64,000 nucleotides of DNA from Methylobacter sp. BlB1 (GCF_015476545.1 NZ_JADMKV010000009.1:1-64000); one strand, 5' to 3'; shown: positions 23,945 through 33,468, counted from the stretch's first letter. Translations and numbers: made by a program. The notes: generated from the letters alone by a model not told the origin.

Positions 23945-26416
23945 ATGGATCTGAATGAACATCCTACCGTCAAGCAGTTGCGCGCCCGAAAAACCGGTGA
24001 AGATGACATCGAGAAAGTCAGGCCCAGACTGCAGGCTGATTGGCTGCGGCAGCTGGCTCTGGATTGCGGTGCTGACGATGCCGGCCTGATAGACCTCGAC
24101 CTGCCGGCGCTGGACCCGCAGCGCAGCGAGATTCTGAAGCACTATCCCTGGACCAAGACATTGCTCAGCTTCGTGGTCCGCATGTCGCGCGAACCGGTGC
24201 GCAGTCCCGCGCGTTCCGTTGCGAATATCGAGTTCCATAACACCGGCGATCTGGTGGATGAAGTGAGCCGCCGCATCGTCCTGCGTCTGGAGGAATCCGG
24301 CATCCGGGCGGTTAATCCCGCGATGGGCTTCCCGATGGAAATGTACCAGTTTCCCCACGGCGGTGCCTGGGTGGTGTCGCACAAGCCGGTTGCTGTCGCG
24401 GCAGGACTGGGCCATATGGGCATCCATCGCAACGTCATCCATCCCCGATTCGGCAACTTCATTCTGCTTGGAACCGTACTGATCGATGCCGAGGCCACGG
24501 CGCACGATGAGCCGCTCGATTACAACCCCTGCCTGGAATGCAGGCTCTGCGTGGCGGCTTGCCCGGTAGGCGCCATTGCGCCCGACGGCGGATTCAACTT
24601 CTCGGCCTGCTTCACGCACAACTACCGGGAATTCATGGGCGGGTTCACCGATTGGGTCGAGCAAGTGGCGGACAGCAAGGATGCCATGGACTACCGCAAG
24701 CGCATCAGCGGCCCGGAAACCGCCGCCATGTGGCAAAGCCTCTCGCATCGCGCCAATTACAAATCCGCCTATTGCATGGCGGTCTGTCCGGCCGGAGAAG
24801 AGGTAATCGGCCCTTATCTTGCCGATCGCAAGGCCCACCTGCAGGATGTCGTCAAGCCGCTGCAGGACAAACCGGAACCCGTTTATGTCATCAAAGGCTC
24901 CGACGCCGATACGTTCGCCCGCAAGAAATGGCCAAACAAAACCGTCAAGCACGTCGGCAATGCGCTTCGTCCGCGCACTATCCCAGGCCTGCTGGCCACC
25001 ATGCCCCTGGTTTTCCAGCCCAATCAATCGCGGGGCCTGAATGCCACTTATCATTTCAGTTTCACCGGCGAAGAAAATCATGAAGCGACAGTCGTCATTC
25101 GGGATCGAACGCTCCACATACAGGAAGGCCTGGCTGGTTCTGCGGATCTGCACGTGACGGCGGATACTCGCACCTGGCTCGGCTTCCTGGCCAAGGAACG
25201 CAACCTGGCCTGGGCGTTTGCCCGTGGAAAAATCCGCATAAAAGGCTCGCCCAGGCTGCTGATCGCTTTCGGCAAATGCTTTCCGGGCGCCGGCGTTCGG
25301 CACCAGCCAACGGAAATCGTGCCGCAAACTTCCACGCTGCAGCGCGAACCTGTCTTTTACCGTCAGAACGATGCCGCCACCGGCAAAATCAAATGGCACG
25401 GCGCGTTGACTGTCGCCGAGATCATTGATGTCGCGCACCAGGTCAAGACCTTCCGGCTGGTCAATCCGGCCGGAGGCGAAATTCCGTTCCAGTATCTGCC
25501 CGGACAGTTTCTGACGCTGGACATCCAGCCCCGCGGCATTCCCACCCGGCGCTCGTACACCATCGCCTCGACGCCGACCTGGCGGGACCGCATCGAGATC
25601 ACCGTCAAGCGCGAGGAGCACGGACTCGTTTCCGGCTGGCTACACGATGAGCTCAAGCCGGGCGATTCCCTTCAACTGCTGGCTCCGAACGGCACCTTTG
25701 TTTTCACGGGCGACAGCGCGCCGTCCATCGTCCTGATCGGCGGAGGCGTCGGCATGACGCCATTGCTGAGCGTGGCCCGCTACCTGACCGACAGCCAATG
25801 GCCGGGAGACATACACATGCTGCTGAGCTTTCGCGGGCTCGGCGACTATCTGTTCCGAGAGGAAGTCGACTCGCTCCAGGCCCGTAACCCGAACCTGAAG
25901 GTCACGGCCACGCTGAGCAATCCGGGCGATGTCCCTTGGTCCGGACCGACCGGCCGCATCGACAAGGCGTTTCTGGAACGCACTGTTCCCAATCCCGCCG
26001 CTCAGAGAATCCATCTCTGCGGCCCGCCGCCGATGATGGAGGCTGTGAAAGCCGCGCTGAAAGCGCTTGGCGTACCGAAGGCCCAGATCAAAACGGAAGC
26101 CTTCGGAACCATCAAGCGCGATCCGACCGCCGCCGGCGCCTGTACCGGAACGGTGGCCGGGCGCGTACAATTCCAGCGCTCCGGCATCAGCGCTACGGTC
26201 CTGGAAGGCGCCACGATACTCGATACGGCGGACGAGGCGGATGTCTATATCGACAGCGCGTGCCGCTCCGGCACCTGCGGCTTGTGCCGCGTGAAGCTGC
26301 TGTCCGGCAAGGTGCGCATGGCGGTCGAGGATTCGCTGACGGAAAGTGAAAAAACGGACGGCTACATTCTGGCCTGCCAGGCCGAAGCCGAATCCAATGT
26401 GGAAATCGATGCCTGA
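23945..26416 (+). CDS. Four-part redox fusion: 4Fe-4S domain, SCP2 domain, ferredoxin reductase, 2Fe-2S ferredoxin
   Basis: 823 residues. Residues 1-320 resemble the iron-sulfur part of epoxyqueuosine reductase/reductive dehalogenase-type proteins, with CLECRLCVAACPVGAI (about 196-211) and YCMAVCPAG (about 277-285) as Cys clusters. Residues about 330-450 look like an SCP2 sterol-carrier domain (LNATYHFSFTGEE, ending near GSPRLLIAFGKCFPGAG). Residues about 460-720 are a ferredoxin-NADP reductase module with FAD motif RRSYTIAST and NAD motifs GGGVGMTPLLSV and HLCGPPPMMEAV. Residues about 735-823 are a plant-type 2Fe-2S ferredoxin with CRSGTCGLC and a final ILACQ. Electrons probably flow NAD(P)H, FAD, 2Fe-2S, 4Fe-4S onto a hydrophobic substrate held by the SCP2 domain. 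An alpha/beta hydrolase gene follows at once. Confidence 0.88.
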   Translation: MDLNEHPTVKQLRARKTGEDDIEKVRPRLQADWLRQLALDCGADDAGLIDLDLPALDPQRSEILKHYPWTKTLLSFVVRMSREPVRSPARSVANIEFHNTGDLVDEVSRRIVLRLEESGIRAVNPAMGFPMEMYQFPHGGAWVVSHKPVAVAAGLGHMGIHRNVIHPRFGNFILLGTVLIDAEATAHDEPLDYNPCLECRLCVAACPVGAIAPDGGFNFSACFTHNYREFMGGFTDWVEQVADSKDAMDYRKRISGPETAAMWQSLSHRANYKSAYCMAVCPAGEEVIGPYLADRKAHLQDVVKPLQDKPEPVYVIKGSDADTFARKKWPNKTVKHVGNALRPRTIPGLLATMPLVFQPNQSRGLNATYHFSFTGEENHEATVVIRDRTLHIQEGLAGSADLHVTADTRTWLGFLAKERNLAWAFARGKIRIKGSPRLLIAFGKCFPGAGVRHQPTEIVPQTSTLQREPVFYRQNDAATGKIKWHGALTVAEIIDVAHQVKTFRLVNPAGGEIPFQYLPGQFLTLDIQPRGIPTRRSYTIASTPTWRDRIEITVKREEHGLVSGWLHDELKPGDSLQLLAPNGTFVFTGDSAPSIVLIGGGVGMTPLLSVARYLTDSQWPGDIHMLLSFRGLGDYLFREEVDSLQARNPNLKVTATLSNPGDVPWSGPTGRIDKAFLERTVPNPAAQRIHLCGPPPMMEAVKAALKALGVPKAQIKTEAFGTIKRDPTAAGACTGTVAGRVQFQRSGISATVLEGATILDTADEADVYIDSACRSGTCGLCRVKLLSGKVRMAVEDSLTESEKTDGYILACQAEAESNVEIDA

Positions 26417-26439
26417 TGGGGGATGATTGATCATGAACA

Positions 26440-27402
26440 ATGTGCTTTCCATGCTCATCGCCGCCGGCCTGGGCTTGCCGGTGCTTTCCCTGGCTGTCGA
26501 GGCTTTGCGCCGCAGCCCCCTTTCCTCCGGCGCAACTGCGATGGGCACCTGATATCCCGATCCAATATGTTGAAGTAAATGGCATCCGGCTTCGCTACAT
26601 CAAGACAGGCCGAGGCCCCGTCCTGGTTCTTCTGCATACGCTGAGAACCCAGCTTGACCTCTTCGAGAAGATCGTGCCGGAGCTGGCCGGGGATTTTACC
26701 GTCTACGCGCCCGACCTGCCGGGACATGGCTGTTCGGATATTCCTGATGCGAAATACGACGCCGCGTTTTTTGCCGATACGGTGGAAGGTTTCCTCGAAG
26801 CGCTTCATTTAAACGACGCCACGCTCGCCGGCGTATCCATCGGCGGAGCCATTCCATTGATCGTCGCTGCCCGCCACAATCCGCGCGTTGCCCGCGTCGT
26901 AGCGATCAATCCTTATGACTATGCGCAGGGCCGGGGCATGGCGCGCAGCTCATTATTGGCCCGGCTCGTGGTAATGGCGGCCGCCATACCCGTTGTCGGC
27001 GAGACGATAATGCGCCTTCGGAATTTTTTTGTCATGAAGAACATACTCGAAGGCGGCGTGTTCGACCCGCACAGCATACCGCCGCCGCTTCTGAAGGAGA
27101 TGTATTTGACGGGCAACCGGAAAAACCATTACCGGGCGTTCATCAGCCTGCTTCGAAATGCAGGCAGCTGGCAGACAGCGACCAGAGACTATGCCCATAT
27201 TAAGATTCCTGTTCTCTTCCTCTGGGGTAGCCAGGACTGGGCAAGACCCGATGAGCGAGAACAGGATCGCCGGCTTGTGCCGGAGGCCGAGATGGTGACA
27301 GTCGAGCGCGGCGGACATTTTCTGCCGCTGGACAGGCCCGATGAAGTCGTCAAGCATCTGCGCGAATTTTATCGACGCCATAGCCCCCGCTTGGCGAGCT
27401 AA
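26440..27402 (+). CDS. Alpha/beta hydrolase, apparent frameshift near the N terminus
   Basis: The hydrolase body (from about 26545) is intact: LVLLHTLRTQ (oxyanion region), DLPGHGCSDIPD, the nucleophile elbow LAGVSIGGAIPL with Ser, VLFLWGSQDWARPDE with the acid, and GGHFLPLDRPDE with the catalytic His. The open frame begins MCFPCSSPPAWAC, an implausible start. In another frame an ATG at 26433 opens MNNVLSMLIAAGLGLPVLS, a convincing membrane anchor that ends out of frame near 26545. Joining them through the C/T run at about 26511-26523 gives a normal anchored hydrolase, so a one-base indel (real or sequencing) is likely. It follows the redox fusion gene by a few bases and is probably cotranscribed with it. 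Confidence 0.75.
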   Translation: MCFPCSSPPAWACRCFPWLSRLCAAAPFPPAQLRWAPDIPIQYVEVNGIRLRYIKTGRGPVLVLLHTLRTQLDLFEKIVPELAGDFTVYAPDLPGHGCSDIPDAKYDAAFFADTVEGFLEALHLNDATLAGVSIGGAIPLIVAARHNPRVARVVAINPYDYAQGRGMARSSLLARLVVMAAAIPVVGETIMRLRNFFVMKNILEGGVFDPHSIPPPLLKEMYLTGNRKNHYRAFISLLRNAGSWQTATRDYAHIKIPVLFLWGSQDWARPDEREQDRRLVPEAEMVTVERGGHFLPLDRPDEVVKHLREFYRRHSPRLAS

Positions 27403-27410
27403 CAGACGTC

Positions 27411-29387
27411 CTATTTGCCTTTCCCTTTCAGCGGCGCTTTGCCGGGCCTGCTTTGCTGTATTTTCCGTGCTGTCTCGTCGCTCTCCGCTTTAGCCTCGTC
27501 AATCATGGCATGGCAGGCGCTGTCTTTGCCTAATCCCAAATCGATCCATGGAATAATGGCAGCAGCCGGCGTCAGCAGCGCGCCTAAAGCGACCGAAGCC
27601 GCGCCCTTGGCAGCCAGAACGGTTGTATCCGGCTTCACTGACGGCGATTTGAGCGGCCCTTTGACATTCAATGGCGCATTTGCGCTTAAACTAACATCTT
27701 TGGGATGGGCATTGATCTGCAAGTCGGCGGTCTCTTTGCCCAGATCGACCTGGCCTGCGATAGTGATATTCGCATCGGCAGTATCGATCACAAACGGCGA
27801 AGTCTTCATGATGCCTTGATTGACATTGAAGCTGCCGATGATGCAGCGTACGCGGGTGCTTTTATCATTGGTCAGCAACAGGCCCAGCGACTTCGCCACA
27901 TCAAGACCAAGCAATTCTACCAATAGCCTGCTGACGCGACCTTGCTCCATCAGCAGCAGAACATCGCCGTTTCCGTGGCCGAGCATATCGGCTATCGAGT
28001 TGCCGGTCGTATCCAGGTTGATCTGGCCGAAGAACATGCCGTCGCTTTCTTCTTTAAATTGCGTATCGGCCAACAGGCGTTTGAGCGGCACCTTTCGGAT
28101 ATTGACGTCGGCCTTCGTGGCGATAAGGTCCTTGCTCGCATCGAGCTGGATGGTGGAGGCAATCTGGCCGATATCGATGCGAAAATTCAAAGGGTCCACC
28201 GTTAACATGCCGTGGTCCATTTTCAGATGCGTCTTAAATTCGTCAACCGGCAGATTGGGCGTGATGATGTTGTCGCTATAGAAATTCACATCCGCATCGG
28301 CGGAACGCATGGCTTTCGGATTGTAGGGTTTATCGGGGAAAATGCGTGGATTCTTCTTGCCTTCTTCCGGCGTCGGGTCAGCGCCTATGAAACCGACAAG
28401 ATCCTTGAAGTCGAGCCGCTTGGACTTGATGTCGGCCTTCAGAAAAGGGCGATCTTCAGGCGAGCTGTATTCAACATTGCCGGCCATATCGCTGCTGCCC
28501 ATGTTTCCTTTCAGATCGTGTATGACCCAGCGCTCGCCGGAGCGCGTCACATGGCCGCTGAACTTATAAGGCGGCGTCTCGGCCAGAGGCACGCCGATAA
28601 AAGGCGCCAGCTTGGCAAGGCTGTCGCCCCGCAGGTCAAGTGTCAGCTTGGGCTCCTGCAATTGTACCGGATCGGCGAACGTACCTTCGACCGCCACCCA
28701 GGTATCGCCGGCAGCCATTTTCAGATCGACGGGATAGGGTTTGGTCTTTTCCCATAACTCCAGCAGGGAGCCGCCTTGTACTTTCAACGTGAAGCGCTCG
28801 CCCTGGAAACGCCCCTTGCCCTGCAAGTTGACGCCCTGCTCTTTCGCCGCCCCGGCGGCCGAAGCGGTCAAATTCAGTTCTGTGTCCGTAGTTGGATCGC
28901 GATAGACAAGCTTGCTGTCCTTGAGCGTCAGCTGGTCAATTTTAGGAATCTCAGTGCGGTCGGTTTTGTCCTTCTTGTCGGTTTTAAACTCCCAGTTGCC
29001 TTTGCCTTTGGCGCTCTTTTCCAACTGGGCATTTAGCTTGGATAGATGAATTTCCGGCAGCACGACATCGCCTTTCAACAAGTCCCACAGCCTGACGCTG
29101 AATTGGAGGCGGTCCAGCGTCAGCATTTCCGGCTTGCTGCCCCAATTTGTATTGGCCAATTCCATTTCGTTGACCGTAATGCGTGGTGTCCAGGTTGTAA
29201 TGCGGGATGTCCAGTCCATATCGACATCAAGATCGCCCTTGATCTCGAAGCGTCGATCCAGCTTACTGCTGATCTGGGATGAGATCGGGCCGCGCAGCTT
29301 GTTCCAGTCGAAGAAAGCCAGGAACAGCGCGACAGCCGCGATCAGCACGAGCAAAATGATTCCGACCCATTTCAAGATATGCTGCAT
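27411..29387 (-). CDS. AsmA family protein
   Basis: 658 residues from the ATG at 29387, which has GAGGG upstream; the frame is open to 29489 but that part lacks a signal. An N-terminal membrane anchor (ILKWVGIILLVLIAAVALFLAFF) is followed by the AsmA N-terminal domain (KLRGPISSQISSKLDRRFEIKGDL-type pattern) and a long beta-rich periplasmic region ending in the AsmA_2-like segment (DTTGNSIADMLGHGNGDVLLL). AsmA-like proteins bridge the periplasm and are thought to move phospholipids between membranes. The basic C terminus (PGKAPLKGKGK) is unusual but short. Convergent with the alpha/beta hydrolase gene, nine bases between stops. Confidence 0.9.
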   Translation of the reverse strand: MQHILKWVGIILLVLIAAVALFLAFFDWNKLRGPISSQISSKLDRRFEIKGDLDVDMDWTSRITTWTPRITVNEMELANTNWGSKPEMLTLDRLQFSVRLWDLLKGDVVLPEIHLSKLNAQLEKSAKGKGNWEFKTDKKDKTDRTEIPKIDQLTLKDSKLVYRDPTTDTELNLTASAAGAAKEQGVNLQGKGRFQGERFTLKVQGGSLLELWEKTKPYPVDLKMAAGDTWVAVEGTFADPVQLQEPKLTLDLRGDSLAKLAPFIGVPLAETPPYKFSGHVTRSGERWVIHDLKGNMGSSDMAGNVEYSSPEDRPFLKADIKSKRLDFKDLVGFIGADPTPEEGKKNPRIFPDKPYNPKAMRSADADVNFYSDNIITPNLPVDEFKTHLKMDHGMLTVDPLNFRIDIGQIASTIQLDASKDLIATKADVNIRKVPLKRLLADTQFKEESDGMFFGQINLDTTGNSIADMLGHGNGDVLLLMEQGRVSRLLVELLGLDVAKSLGLLLTNDKSTRVRCIIGSFNVNQGIMKTSPFVIDTADANITIAGQVDLGKETADLQINAHPKDVSLSANAPLNVKGPLKSPSVKPDTTVLAAKGAASVALGALLTPAAAIIPWIDLGLGKDSACHAMIDEAKAESDETARKIQQSRPGKAPLKGKGK

Positions 29388-29618
29388 AGAAATACCCTCT
29401 CTGATCCAAGGCTTAACCTGAAGCTTGAGATACCCGATTTTTATGCACGGATTAGACTTTAAAGACTCGATGAAATCATCAGAGTTCATGGATTACGGAA
29501 CTACATGGCTTTAATAAGGCACGAATCATATGTAACGAATGAAATCCGAACTTGCTTTATCTCATCAATGCAATGTATAAATAGTATCGAATCAATACTT
29601 TTTTGATGGAGACTGACT

Positions 29619-30191
29619 ATGAAATTCATTAGCAAAAAATCGTTACTTGTATCAGCCATTGGCCTGACACTGACCAGCGGCATGGTTCTGGCCCAGGCGG
29701 CCGGCTATCTGACGCTCAAGGAAGTGGAAGTGGAATGGGAAGGCAAAGCCGACAAGAAAACGCTGGAAGTGGAAATCAAAACCAATCAGGACATACCCAC
29801 GGACGGTAAATCCGGCGCCTTCGGCTATGCGGTATTGACCGACGGCGGCAACAACGTGCTGGTGCTGGTCACTCACTTGCCTATCGATGACAGTTCCCAT
29901 GAAGCCATGCCATCCGGATTTCATGCCCATGTTCTGGATCTGAAAGAACCGACCGGTGCCTGTTCCGGCGCCAATTTTGAAGTGGACCTGGAAAATTCCG
30001 GCAAGAACACGGCTTTCGACGCCGATTACAAATGGAAAACCGAAGACAATAAAATCTCTGTCGAAAAAGTGCCCGCCAGCGATCTGGGCGATGCAGGCGT
30101 GGAATCGGTCGTCTCATTCACGCTGAAACCGATACTGGACACCAATAAAAAACCGACCAATCTTTGCGTGACAGTGGTGGATAAGGTCTAG
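29619..30191 (+). CDS. Secreted protein, unknown function
   Basis: 190 residues with a signal peptide (KKSLLVSAIGLTLTSGMVLAQA). ATG at 29619 follows GATGGAGAC. The mature domain is acidic and mainly beta (WEGKADKKTLEVEIKTNQDIP; GAFGYAVLTDGGNNVLVLVTH), with His-rich HLPIDDSSHEAMPSGFHAHVLD in the middle and a pair of Cys residues (GACSG and NLCVT) that may form a disulphide. The His cluster could bind metal. No family is recognised. It stands alone between the AsmA gene (divergent) and a block of inverted repeats. Confidence 0.75.
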   Translation: MKFISKKSLLVSAIGLTLTSGMVLAQAAGYLTLKEVEVEWEGKADKKTLEVEIKTNQDIPTDGKSGAFGYAVLTDGGNNVLVLVTHLPIDDSSHEAMPSGFHAHVLDLKEPTGACSGANFEVDLENSGKNTAFDADYKWKTEDNKISVEKVPASDLGDAGVESVVSFTLKPILDTNKKPTNLCVTVVDKV

Positions 30192-30243
30192 ACTCGCCCT
30201 TATACGGCGCAATGCTGATAAGGTATCGCGCCGTATAGTTGAG

Positions 30244-30455
30244 TAGGCTGGGTTGATAAACCCAGCATTTAGCGTCTGTCCATCTTCGTAGGGTACGCAT
30301 CGCGTACCTTTTGGAGTTGGAGTGAGCTCGGCAAGCTTTGAAAAGGTACGCGATGCGTACCCTACCGTGGATTTCGCCTTGATTTTGGCCGGGCAGCTAA
30401 ACCCAGCATTTCGGTTACCCACGCCGGGTTTACGCTAAAGCTCCAACCCAGCCTA
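30244..30455. repeat. Nested inverted-repeat element
   Basis: Outer arms TAGGCTGGGTT (30244-30254) and AACCCAGCCTA (30445-30455) enclose a perfect 25-bp inverted repeat: the arm at 30288-30312 (starting GTAGGGTACGCATCGC) and its exact complement at 30341-30365, with a 28-base spacer. Each inner arm is itself nearly palindromic. Additional CCCAGCATTT copies occur at 30261 and around 30403. No coding frame. Confidence 0.8.
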
Positions 30456-30545
30456 AATATGCTTGTCTGTAGGATCGAATTCACTCGTGCCCCTTGTGGG
30501 TATTCGACCCGAAATTGCCGCCAAGATATGGAACAGCAATAGGCA

Positions 30546-30563
30546 GTGCGAATGAATTCGCAC
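30546..30563. repeat. Short palindrome, GTGCGAAT type
   Basis: GTGCGAAT-GA-ATTCGCAC. The same palindrome in the opposite orientation is at 49941-49958, inside a terminal-inverted-repeat element, and related GTCGAAT palindromes are at 46580 and 49983. Confidence 0.7.
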
Positions 30564-30596
30564 CTACACGCGCACTTGAAATGTTCCGTGGATCTG

Positions 30597-30959
30597 TTAG
30601 CGATCAAGATCCGCTTCTTCATCCCCGGTCAACAGCCTTGAGCGAGTGATAAACCGCACGCCTTCGGGCGCTTCCAGCGAGAAACCGCTGCCCCTGCCGG
30701 GCACCACGTCGATGATCAGATGGGTATGCCGCCAGTATTCGAATTGATCGGCGCCCATGTAGAAAGGACAGCCTTCAATCTCGCCCAGCTTCACGTCAGA
30801 ATCACCGACCCGGAATTCGTCTTGCGGATAACACATGGGCGCGCTGCCGTCGCAGCAGCCGCCCGACTGGTGGAACAACAGTTCGCAGCCGTGCAACCGC
30901 TTGAGCTTGGCGATCAGCTCGGCAGCGGCCGGGGTGCAGGAAACGCGGGTCACGCTCAT
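30597..30959 (-). CDS. DUF779 domain protein
   Basis: 120 residues with the DUF779 signature: FHQSGGCCDGSAPMCYP near residue 30 carries a CC pair and a third Cys, and EYWRHTHLIIDVVPGRGSGFSLE follows. DUF779 genes are regularly found next to acetaldehyde/aldehyde dehydrogenase genes, as here, where the dehydrogenase stop is nine bases upstream. The conserved Cys and His residues suggest metal binding, but the function is not established. The C terminus is acidic. Confidence 0.9.
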   Translation of the reverse strand: MSVTRVSCTPAAAELIAKLKRLHGCELLFHQSGGCCDGSAPMCYPQDEFRVGDSDVKLGEIEGCPFYMGADQFEYWRHTHLIIDVVPGRGSGFSLEAPEGVRFITRSRLLTGDEEADLDR

Positions 30960-30968
30960 CGGCCAACC

Positions 30969-32489
30969 TCAGAAAAATCCCAGCGCTTTCGGGCTATAGC
31001 TCACCAGCAGGTTCTTGGTATGCTGATAATGCTCGAGCATCATTTTGTGGTTCTCCCGCCCGATGCCCGACTGCTTGTAACCGCCGAAAGTCGCATGGGC
31101 CGGATAAAGGTGATAACAATTGGTCCAGACCCGTCCCGCCTGAATGCCGCGCCCCATATGATAGGCGACGTTGATGTCCCGGCTCCAGACGCCCGCGCCT
31201 AGACCATATAAGGTTTCGTTGGCGATTGCCAGCGCTTCGGCCTGGTCCTTGAACGAGGTCACCGAAACGACAGGGCCGAAGATTTCTTCCTGGAAAATCC
31301 GCATCCGGTTGTTGCCGGCGAAGATGGTCGGCTCGACATAATAGCCGCCGGCCAGCTCGCCTTCCAGTTCGCAGCGTTTGCCGCCGGCGAGCAGTTTGGC
31401 GCCCTCCTGCTGGCCGATGTCGATGTAGGCGAGGATTTTTTCCAGCTGGTCATTGGAAGCCTGGGCGCCGACCATGGTATCGGTATCCAGAGGATGGCCG
31501 CGCCGAATATGCTGCAGGCGCGCGACGGCCCGCGCCATGAAGTCGTCATAGATCGATGCCTGTATCAGCGCTCGGGACGGACAGGTGCAAACCTCGCCCT
31601 GATTGAGCGCAAACATCGCGAAACCTTCCAGCGCCTTATCGGCGAAATCGTCATCGTGGACCAGCACGTCCTCGAAAAAGATGTTGGGCGATTTGCCGCC
31701 CAGTTCCAGCGTCACAGGAATGAGGTTTTCCGAGGCATACTGCATGATCAGGCGGCCCGTCGTGGTCTCGCCGGTGAAGGCAATCTTGGCGATGCGCTTA
31801 TTTTTGGCCAGAGGCTTGCCGGCTTCCACGCCGAAACCGTTCACGATATTCAACACGCCGGGCGGCAGTAGATCGCCGATCAGCTCCATCAGCACCATGA
31901 TGCTGGCGGGGGTCTGCTCAGCCGGCTTAAGCACGACGCAATTGCCCGCAGCCAGCGCCGGCGCAAGTTTCCAAGCGGCCATCAGGATGGGGAAGTTCCA
32001 TGGGATGATCTGCCCGACCACGCCCAGAGGCTCGTGGAAATGGTAGGCAATGGTGTCATGGTCTATTTCGCTCAACGCGCCTTCCTGGGCGCGGATGCAG
32101 GAGGCGAAATAGCGAAAATGGTCGACAGCCAGCGGGATATCGGCGGCCAGGGTTTCGCGGACCGGCTTGCCGTTGTCCCAGGTCTCCGCCACCGCCAGCA
32201 TTTCCAGGTTGGCTTCCATGCGGTCGGCGATTTTCAGCAGGATGTTTGAGCGGTCTGCGGGAGCCGTGCGGCCCCAGGCGTCTTTCGCGGCATGGGCGGC
32301 ATCCAGGGCCTTTTCGATATCCTCAGCCGATGAGCGGGCGACCTCGCAGAAGGTCTTTCCGTTGATCGGGCTTGGATTCTCGAAATAAAGTCCGTTGGCA
32401 GGCGCTATCCAGGCGCCGCCGATGTAGTTGTCGTAGCGGGATTTGAAATGGACTTTGCTGTCGGCCTGGTTGGGATCAATGTAACGCAT
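30969..32489 (-). CDS. NAD-dependent aldehyde dehydrogenase (ExaC/AldB type)
   Basis: 506 residues, full length. The catalytic Cys is in [15 protein letters not shown] (near residue 302) and the general-base Glu in [13 protein letters not shown] (near 268); cofactor motifs [20 protein letters not shown] and [13 protein letters not shown] are intact. The length, the [10 protein letters not shown] end and the DUF779 neighbour place it with ExaC/AldB-like dehydrogenases that oxidise acetaldehyde and other short aldehydes to acids. Likely role: removing aldehydes formed in alcohol oxidation. It probably forms a two-gene operon with the DUF779 gene. Confidence 0.93.
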   Translation of the reverse strand: MRYIDPNQADSKVHFKSRYDNYIGGAWIAPANGLYFENPSPINGKTFCEVARSSAEDIEKALDAAHAAKDAWGRTAPADRSNILLKIADRMEANLEMLAVAETWDNGKPVRETLAADIPLAVDHFRYFASCIRAQEGALSEIDHDTIAYHFHEPLGVVGQIIPWNFPILMAAWKLAPALAAGNCVVLKPAEQTPASIMVLMELIGDLLPPGVLNIVNGFGVEAGKPLAKNKRIAKIAFTGETTTGRLIMQYASENLIPVTLELGGKSPNIFFEDVLVHDDDFADKALEGFAMFALNQGEVCTCPSRALIQASIYDDFMARAVARLQHIRRGHPLDTDTMVGAQASNDQLEKILAYIDIGQQEGAKLLAGGKRCELEGELAGGYYVEPTIFAGNNRMRIFQEEIFGPVVSVTSFKDQAEALAIANETLYGLGAGVWSRDINVAYHMGRGIQAGRVWTNCYHLYPAHATFGGYKQSGIGRENHKMMLEHYQHTKNLLVSYSPKALGFF

Positions 32490-32670
32490 ACGGGTCTCCG
32501 AATGTAGATAGATGTGCGCCCCATCTACAATGCCGTCAATAAACCGCAGCCGTCATCACCATGAATAAGTCGAATCTGGTAATCCGGATGTCATTGTGAA
32601 GGGAGTCAAAAACTGCTGCCTTACAATATCATCGAAGATTCGGTTATACAACTTTGCCTAATTTCTATCC

Positions 32671-32790
32671 CGGATATTTCATGAAACCACAGAGAACGCT
32701 AAGAAAAGCAAGGTGCTGTCATTTTCTTCCCGTCACTTTATGAATTCATCCGGAAATAGTTGCCAGCATTTGAATTGAAAAGCCTTCGTG
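32671..32790 (+). repeat. Dispersed ~120-bp repeat, family 2, copy 2
   Basis: Runs from CGGATATTTCATGAAACCAC through CTTTATGAATTCATCC to AATTGAAAAGCCTTCGTG, matching the complement of 6389-6511 with scattered mismatches. The sequence continues with ACTTCGTATCCTTCGTGG to about 32808, a motif widely seen in intergenic repeats. The gap it fills (32490-32891) has no gene. Confidence 0.75.
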
Positions 32791-32891
32791 TACTTCGTAT
32801 CCTTCGTGGTGAAATATTCAGGCTATGCTTACATTCTTGATAGTATACAGATCTGTCTACATCTATCGCTAACTGCTACGGGAGACCCGAT

Positions 32892-33359
32892 ATGGAAAAC
32901 AAACCGCCGCTTCCCCCTTTTACGCCTGAAACCGCCGCCCAAAAGGTACGCATGGCTGAGGATGCGTGGAACACCCGCGATCCGGATCGTGTAGTGCTTG
33001 TCTACACGGAAGACTCCCATTGGCGCAATCGCGCCGAATTTCCGGTTGGGCATGAGGAAATTCACCAGTTCCTGTCGCGCAAATGGGCCAGGGAACTGGA
33101 TTACCGGTTGATCAAAGAATTATGGGCTTGCACCGGCAACCGCATCGCCGTGCGTTTTGCCTACGAATGGCATGATGACTCCGGGCAGTGGTTCCGCAGC
33201 TACGGCAATGAAAACTGGGAATTCAACGAGCACGGCTTCATGATGCGCCGCTACGCCAGCATTAACGATCTGCCCATCAAGGAGTCCGAGCGCAAGTTCT
33301 TCTGGCCGCTGGGCAGACGTCCCGATGATCATCCGGGGCTGAGCGATCTGGGCCTGTAA
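32892..33359 (+). CDS. Nuclear transport factor 2-like protein (DUF1348)
   Basis: 155 residues, ATG at 32892 with GGGAGA upstream. The sequence [25 protein letters not shown] is the NTF2-fold opening of SnoaL-like and DUF1348 proteins, and [23 protein letters not shown] is characteristic of DUF1348. It is a small cone-shaped cytoplasmic domain, often dimeric; enzymatic activity is not known. Complete, apparently monocistronic. Confidence 0.88.
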   Translation: MENKPPLPPFTPETAAQKVRMAEDAWNTRDPDRVVLVYTEDSHWRNRAEFPVGHEEIHQFLSRKWARELDYRLIKELWACTGNRIAVRFAYEWHDDSGQWFRSYGNENWEFNEHGFMMRRYASINDLPIKESERKFFWPLGRRPDDHPGLSDLGL

Positions 33360-33468
33360 AAACAGGCTGGCGGGGATATCATCACTGCGCCATCTCTAAC
33401 GGATTTTTTACCGCTCGGGCCGAAGATGGCGCAATCATCTGAAACTGCCGCCCTCTGTCAGCGGCTTC

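Noticed and set aside
23882-25621. 579-codon minus-strand frame opposite the redox fusion gene
   Set aside because: The plus strand encodes recognisable iron-sulfur, SCP2 and flavin domains; the minus frame has no domain and results from high GC at third positions.
30190-30600. Possible CRISPR array because of repeated palindromes
   Set aside because: The repeats are inverted and nested, not direct and regularly spaced, and no cas gene is in the window.
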